From contig JAXMBS010000007.1 in NCBI GenBank assembly GCA_046349775.1, positions 1-64,000 of the forward strand: a DNA stretch of 64,000 nucleotides, in the 5' to 3' direction. Shown in pieces: positions 63,090 to 64,000 of the stretch; within the stretch, counting starts at the first letter, position 1; every line of letters begins with the position of its first letter. The translations under genes and the position numbers were made by a program. The stretch comes from JAEUIG01 sp046349775 (GTDB lineage: Bacteria > Planctomycetota > Planctomycetia > Planctomycetales > Planctomycetaceae). Below the pieces are notes generated by a model. That model had not been told where the DNA came from and searched no databases. It was given only the letters and a program-made list of their open reading frames with translations.

Positions 63090-64000
63090 TTACTCGTAAA
63101 CGCCCCCATGCTCGTGAGGAAACTTCTTCACGATGAGCACCGAATTGATGCCCAGCATCCCGAACGAGTTGTTGAGCAGATACTCGACCCGCTCCATGGA
63201 ACGCGGCTTGTTGGCGACAATCTGCCGCAATCCACAGCGTTCGTCCTGATCGTCGAGGTTGATTGTAGCGTGGGCCAACCGGTCCGCAAAGGCCGGGACA
63301 TTTCCCAATAATTCGAGCGCCCCGGCGGCGCCCATCGCATGGCCGATAAAGCTTTTCGTGTTGTTGATGGCGAGCGAAGGTCGCTCCCCGAAAACCGTCG
63401 CCAGGGCCTGGCACTCCTCGATGTCCCCTTGCTCCGTCGCCGTGGCATGGCTGCTGACGATATCGATCTCGCGGGGATCGATGCCGGCCCGCTGCAGGGC
63501 CAGTTGCATGCATTCCGCCTGCCGGCCTGCGACCGGGAGCACGAAATCCATGGCGTCGGAATTCATCGCGTAACCGACGATTTCGGCGTAGATCTTCGCC
63601 CCGCGGTCGAGCGCGTCCGGCAATCGCTCGACGGTGCACAGCGCTCCCCCTTCGGCGACGACGATGCCGTTGCGGGCCTTGTCGAACGGTCGCGACGCCT
63701 TGGTCGGGTCGTCGTGCTTCGCCAGCGCCCCCTGGCTGGCAAATGAGGCGAAAATTCCGAAGGTGTGGATGCTTTCGGACACACCGCCGGCGATCGCCAG
63801 ATCGACCTCGCCGAGCCGCAGCATCTGGACAGCCTGGATGAACCCCGCGTTGCCGGCGGCGCAGGCGGCACCGAGCGTCAGATGCGGGCCGGTGATCCCG
63901 AGGTTCAGCGTGACTTCGCCCGCCGCGTTGTTGGCGACAGTGCGGGGATTGTGGTGATGCGACCAGACCTTGGTGTCGTAGCCGAACTTCGAAATCTCGT
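63090..64000 (-). CDS. Beta-ketoacyl-ACP synthase, KAS II-like (partial)
   Basis: The gene is cut by the right edge; the visible 303 codons are the C-terminal two-thirds. Active-site Cys is in LGAACAAGNAGF (near 63870). The two His are in SSHATATEQGD (near 63460) and NNTKSFIGHAMGAAGALE (near 63330), the C-H-H triad of elongating ketosynthases. Other text: RPFDKARNGIVVAEGGA and NSFGMLGINSVLIVKKF. It condenses an acyl chain with malonyl-ACP. It is the first visible gene of an operon with ACP (198 bp downstream) and a CrtI-like oxidoreductase; genes beyond the edge may complete the pathway. Confidence 0.9.
   Translation of the reverse strand, partial: EISKFGYDTKVWSHHHNPRTVANNAAGEVTLNLGITGPHLTLGAACAAGNAGFIQAVQMLRLGEVDLAIAGGVSESIHTFGIFASFASQGALAKHDDPTKASRPFDKARNGIVVAEGGALCTVERLPDALDRGAKIYAEIVGYAMNSDAMDFVLPVAGRQAECMQLALQRAGIDPREIDIVSSHATATEQGDIEECQALATVFGERPSLAINNTKSFIGHAMGAAGALELLGNVPAFADRLAHATINLDDQDERCGLRQIVANKPRSMERVEYLLNNSFGMLGINSVLIVKKFPHEHGGVYE

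Overview
The window is high-GC bacterial DNA that reads as a planctomycete, probably order Planctomycetales. This is inferred from gene content: a DUF1501 protein, a DUF1573 protein, a quinoprotein-like beta-propeller, two Hanks-type Ser/Thr kinases (one coupled to an ECF sigma factor), GYF_2-domain membrane proteins, an MfnB homologue, and many short palindromic intergenic repeats. No rRNA, tRNA, CRISPR array, prophage or transposase gene was seen.

Layout. 1-8 kb: a serine hydrolase (cut by the left edge) in an operon with a glycine-pentad-repeat protein, then a quinoprotein, gcvT and glnE, all disrupted by frameshifts. 8-16.7 kb: a GH88 uronyl hydrolase and an SDR dehydrogenase, ribosomal protein S1 (rpsA) with a clear terminator, a frameshifted RpoD-type sigma factor, and a frameshifted DUF1501 protein. 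17-22.6 kb: DUF1573, rpsO, pnp, a soluble histidine kinase, and a small membrane-protein gene between 40-bp inverted repeats. 22.9-33.5 kb: a 2164-residue alpha-2-macroglobulin, then eutA and a fused eutB-eutC ethanolamine ammonia-lyase. 33.6-38.7 kb (minus strand): an ECF sigma / zinc-finger kinase / secreted coiled-coil operon and a membrane-anchored HTH protein with acidic repeats. 39-47.6 kb: a His/Cys-rich lipoprotein, a D-aminoacylase, an MfnB-like enzyme, an RDD-domain kinase, a GT39-like membrane protein and a metallophosphoesterase. 47.7-54.3 kb: yidC, a 606-bp element with 16-bp perfect terminal inverted repeats carrying two tiny membrane-protein genes, and tandem paralogous GYF_2 proteins. 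54.5-64 kb: a TrmH methyltransferase, a three-gene plus-strand operon ending in an acyltransferase, mgtE, and a minus-strand ketosynthase / acyl carrier protein / CrtI-like oxidoreductase operon cut by the right edge.

Sequence quality. Single-base frameshifts cluster in certain genes (about 1.7-4.8, 13.2-14.1, 15.4-15.9, 31.6, 43.5, 53.1-53.3 and 54.7 kb). They include genes normally essential or conserved, and the protein sequence resumes intact in another frame, so most are probably sequencing or assembly errors rather than true decay. They are annotated as disrupted in this sequence.

Most interesting items: the TIR-bounded 606-bp element; the ketosynthase-ACP-desaturase operon; the fused ethanolamine ammonia-lyase with its reactivase; the in-frame palindromic repeats inside coding sequences; inverted repeats whose two arms change together between copies; and several unusual protein architectures (Gly-pentad solenoid, SDSDV repeats with HTH and membrane anchor, ACT domain inside GlnE, RGG tail on PNPase).
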